Assembly: GCA_021826485.1 (NCBI GenBank) | Contig: JAKAZX010000204.1 | Coordinates: 1 to 7,204, forward strand | Direction of reading: 5' to 3' | DNA from: Pseudomonadota bacterium | GTDB lineage: Bacteria; Pseudomonadota; Alphaproteobacteria; Acetobacterales; Acetobacteraceae | Length of the DNA stretch: 7,204 nt | Shown here: in pieces, positions 5,397 through 7,204 of the stretch | Layout of the letters: each line of letters opens with the position of its first letter | Position numbering within the stretch: position 1 is the stretch's first letter | Notes under the pieces: generated by a model | What the model was told of the DNA's origin: nothing | The model's input: only the letters and a program-made list of their open reading frames with translations | The model's database searches: none | Program-made: the position numbers and the translations under genes

Positions 5397-5966
5397 ATGC
5401 GCGTCTATCTCGCCGGCCCCGACGTGTTCCTGCCCGACCCGCTGGCCCGCGGCGCGGCGTTGAAGACGGTGTGCGCGCGACACGGGCTGACCGGCGTGTT
5501 CCCGCTCGATCCGCTGGCCGATGAGCCGGCCGCCTGGGCCGCGCTGCCGGAATGGCAGCGCATCGCGCTGCGCAACGAGGCGCATATCCGCGGCGCCGCC
5601 GCGCTGATCGCCAATCTGACGCCGTTCCGCGGCCCCAGCGCCGATGTCGGCACGGTGTTCGAGCTCGGCTTCATGCGCGCGCTCGGCCGGCCGGTGTTCG
5701 GCTGGAGCACCACCGCCGAACCCTTCGCCGAGCGCACCCGCCGCCACTGCGCCGCGCGCCGGTCCGGCGGCCGGTGGCGCGATGCGGAGGGGCTTTCGGT
5801 CGAAGCCTTCGGCTGCTCCGACAATCTGATGATCGACGGTGCCGTCATCGCCTCCGGCGGCGCGCTGGAGACGGCGGAAGTGCCGGCAGCCACCCGCTGG
5901 TCCGATCTGGCGGCGTTCGAGCGGTGCGTGATCCGCGCCGCCGCCCTGCTCACTGCACCGAGGTAA
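5397..5966 (+). CDS. Nucleoside 2-deoxyribosyltransferase family protein
   Basis: The gene encodes 189 residues. The family moves 2-deoxyribose between nucleobases, or hydrolyses deoxynucleosides or nucleotides through a glycosyl-enzyme intermediate, in nucleotide salvage or cleanup. Visible signatures: N-terminal strand VYLAGPDVF (3-11), the RNEAHIRGAAALIANLTPFRGPSAD segment start at residue 59, then DVGTVFELGF (83-92) with the expected catalytic glutamate E89, and a C-terminal DNLMI motif that in relatives contributes to a neighbouring active site in the oligomer. Length is normal for the family. I chose the ATG at 5397 because the conserved strand begins right there; the upstream in-frame GTG at 5370 would place its start inside a hairpin. 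It is soluble, with no signal. The gene follows the orphan ORF by 39 bases and its last 17 bases overlap the end of flgD on the other strand. Base preference cannot be read from the sequence. Confidence 0.86.
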   Translation: MRVYLAGPDVFLPDPLARGAALKTVCARHGLTGVFPLDPLADEPAAWAALPEWQRIALRNEAHIRGAAALIANLTPFRGPSADVGTVFELGFMRALGRPVFGWSTTAEPFAERTRRHCAARRSGGRWRDAEGLSVEAFGCSDNLMIDGAVIASGGALETAEVPAATRWSDLAAFERCVIRAAALLTAPR

Positions 5967-6603
5967 GCGACGACACGCCGACCGAGAGCGGCCCGAGTTC
6001 GAGCTGCACCGAACTGCCGGACTGCTGCACGCCGGTCACCGTGCCGCGCACCGTGAACGGCAGCGCGGTCGCCCCGCCGCCGGCATTGCCGGTGACGGTG
6101 ACGGTATAGGCGCCGTCCGGCATCGTCGCGCCGCTGACGCTCTGGCCGTTCCAGGTCCAGCTATTGCTGCCCTGGGTCGCGTTCACCGTCGCCTGGTACA
6201 GCGGCGCACCCTGGGCATTGGCGACCGCGATGGTGACCGGCCCCGCCGCCTGCGCGGTGTAGTCCACCGTCCCGCTGCCGTTCTGCAGGACCATCTGCGG
6301 GGAGGTGACATCGACCTGCTTGCCGAGCAGTTGCGCGGACTGCATCACCGCGCCGCCCTGCGCGAGCGAGATCAGTTGCGTCAGGTTGCTGTTGGTGCCG
6401 ATCTGCTGTTCGACGCCCGCGAACTGCACCAGCTCGGTCGTGAAGGTGCTGCTGTCCATCGGCGAGGTCGGGTCCTGATTCTGCAACTGCGTGGTCAGCA
6501 GCGTCAGGAACGTGTTGAAATTGCCGGTCAGCGAGCTGAGCGGATCGGTGGTGCCGGAGGCGGCGGTGCTGCTGGTGGTGGTGCTCGACACGCTCTGCGA
6601 CAT
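5950..6603 (-). CDS. flgD: Flagellar hook assembly (hook capping) protein FlgD
   Basis: The gene encodes 217 residues. FlgD caps the growing flagellar hook and guides assembly of FlgE subunits outside the cell; it is exported by the flagellar type III apparatus and has no cleaved signal. The hallmark N-terminal segment is complete: FLTLLTTQLQNQDP (32-45), PMD (48-50), and ELVQFAGVEQQI (57-68). A Ser/Thr-rich export segment (1-24) precedes it. The C-terminal part has LLGKQV (92-97), typical of the Tudor-like domain, and SWTWNG (148-153) with MPDGAYTVTV (161-170) of the fibronectin-like domain. The start has GAGGAAG upstream, overlapping the fliK stop codon, so translation of the two genes is probably coupled. 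It appears to be the last gene of its operon here, as the next gene converges on it. Confidence 0.95.
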   Translation of the reverse strand: MSQSVSSTTTSSTAASGTTDPLSSLTGNFNTFLTLLTTQLQNQDPTSPMDSSTFTTELVQFAGVEQQIGTNSNLTQLISLAQGGAVMQSAQLLGKQVDVTSPQMVLQNGSGTVDYTAQAAGPVTIAVANAQGAPLYQATVNATQGSNSWTWNGQSVSGATMPDGAYTVTVTGNAGGGATALPFTVRGTVTGVQQSGSSVQLELGPLSVGVSSLTSVQ

Positions 6604-6614
6604 GGGCGGCTTCC

Positions 6615-7204
6615 TCAGGCGGTGAAGTTGATCGTGCGGATGCGCCGGGCGCGCGGGCCGGGGCGGCCGTTCGGGCGCGGGGGCGGCCGGTCGGGGGCGG
6701 CGAAATCGCCCGGCGTTTCGCTGCCGGCCGCCGGTGCGGCGGCCAGGGCGGCGGGCGCGGGGGCCGGTGCGGCCAGCGCCAGCGTGACGCGGCATCCGGC
6801 GGCCGGCATGCCCGCGCGGCCGAGGGCCGCCTGCAACTGCGGCGCGTCCCGCGACAGGGCCGCGAGCGTCGCCGGCCGCTCCACCGCGATGTGGATGGCG
6901 GTACGCCCGTCGCCGCCGCGCGCGATGCGCACGGCGATGCGGCCGAGTTCCACCGGGTGCAGCGCCAGATCGATCCGCGTCTGTCCCGCCTGCCGCACCA
7001 CCCGCACGATGGCGGACGCAAGCTGCGCCGCCGCGGTGGCCGCGGGCGTGGCCCCGGCCGGCGCGGCCATCACCGCTCGCGGCACCGCCGGGCCGGGCGC
7101 AGCGGTGGGTGCGGATGCGGGCGGCGGCGCAGGTGCGCCGGCCGGGGCACCGGGGGTCGCCGAAACGGCCGGTGCGGCGGCCGGGATTTCCGCCGTGCCG
7201 CCGC
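6615..7204 (-). CDS. fliK: Flagellar hook-length control protein FliK, C-terminal part (5' end outside window)
   Basis: The reading frame is open from its stop at 6615 to the right edge, so the N-terminus is missing; the GTG at 7085 is an internal valine, not a start. The visible part has a Pro/Ala-rich linker (codons between about 7204 and 7050), the conserved FliK C-terminal core IDLALHPVELGRIAVRI (about 7000-6930), AIHIAVERPATLAALSRDAP and LQAALGRAGM, then a Pro/Arg-rich tail. FliK is secreted during hook growth and its C-terminal domain switches the export gate from hook to filament substrates. The ALHPVELGRI motif is the recognisable family signature. It ends 11 bases before the flgD ATG, so fliK and flgD are in one transcript. 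The low-complexity linker is normal for the ruler part of FliK. Confidence 0.87.
   Translation of the reverse strand, partial: GGTAEIPAAAPAVSATPGAPAGAPAPPPASAPTAAPGPAVPRAVMAAPAGATPAATAAAQLASAIVRVVRQAGQTRIDLALHPVELGRIAVRIARGGDGRTAIHIAVERPATLAALSRDAPQLQAALGRAGMPAAGCRVTLALAAPAPAPAALAAAPAAGSETPGDFAAPDRPPPRPNGRPGPRARRIRTINFTA

Noticed and set aside
6161..7021. A 286-codon minus-strand frame across flgD and fliK
   Set aside because: It is out of frame with two recognisable flagellar genes and is Arg/Pro/His filler.

Overview
The window is very GC-rich and tightly packed, with strongly GC-biased third codon positions, which leaves long shadow frames opposite and beside almost every real gene. The proteins point to a flagellated alphaproteobacterium: a short homodimeric-type NADP isocitrate dehydrogenase of 406 residues, a compact FlgD, and a fliK-flgD pair. 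A Rhodospirillales/Acetobacteraceae-type genome is my best guess, by inference only.

Layout, left to right. (1) 44-1067, plus strand: a two-gene cassette of a 70-residue unknown protein and an AbiEii-like nucleotidyltransferase whose GTG start lies inside the end of the first gene. (2) 1190-1513, plus: a small Gly/His/Trp-rich lipoprotein. It converges on (3) 1533-2369, minus: a Tat-signal-bearing dienelactone-hydrolase-family protein. A hairpin between these two carries both stop codons. (4) 2430-3149, minus: a secreted protein with two copies of a DUF3060-like domain. (5) 3230-4450, minus: isocitrate dehydrogenase (icd), followed by a strong hairpin. (6) A 142-base divergent intergenic region holding two copies of a dyad element. 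(7) 4593-5966, plus: a GNAT-like protein, a tightly coupled 73-residue orphan, and a nucleoside 2-deoxyribosyltransferase-like protein. (8) 5950-7204, minus: flgD and the C-terminal part of fliK, which runs off the right edge. The flgD and deoxyribosyltransferase genes overlap tail to tail by 17 bases.

How the genes fit together. icd is a housekeeping TCA gene. The DUF3060 and dienelactone hydrolase genes downstream of it share its strand, but a hairpin separates icd from them; both encode proteins with export signals, and so does the facing lipoprotein gene, so 1190-3149 is a small envelope/periplasm block. flgD and fliK belong to hook assembly and look like the end of a flagellar operon. 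The NTase cassette and the GNAT/orphan/deoxyribosyltransferase set look like accessory genes inserted between core ones.

I see no convincing new multi-gene system. The best leads are the small-ORF/NTase pair as a possible non-canonical toxin-antitoxin unit, the GNAT-orphan-deoxyribosyltransferase set with a hairpin before its last gene, and the paired dyads upstream of icd. There is no CRISPR array, tRNA, rRNA, insertion sequence or attachment site that I can recognise.
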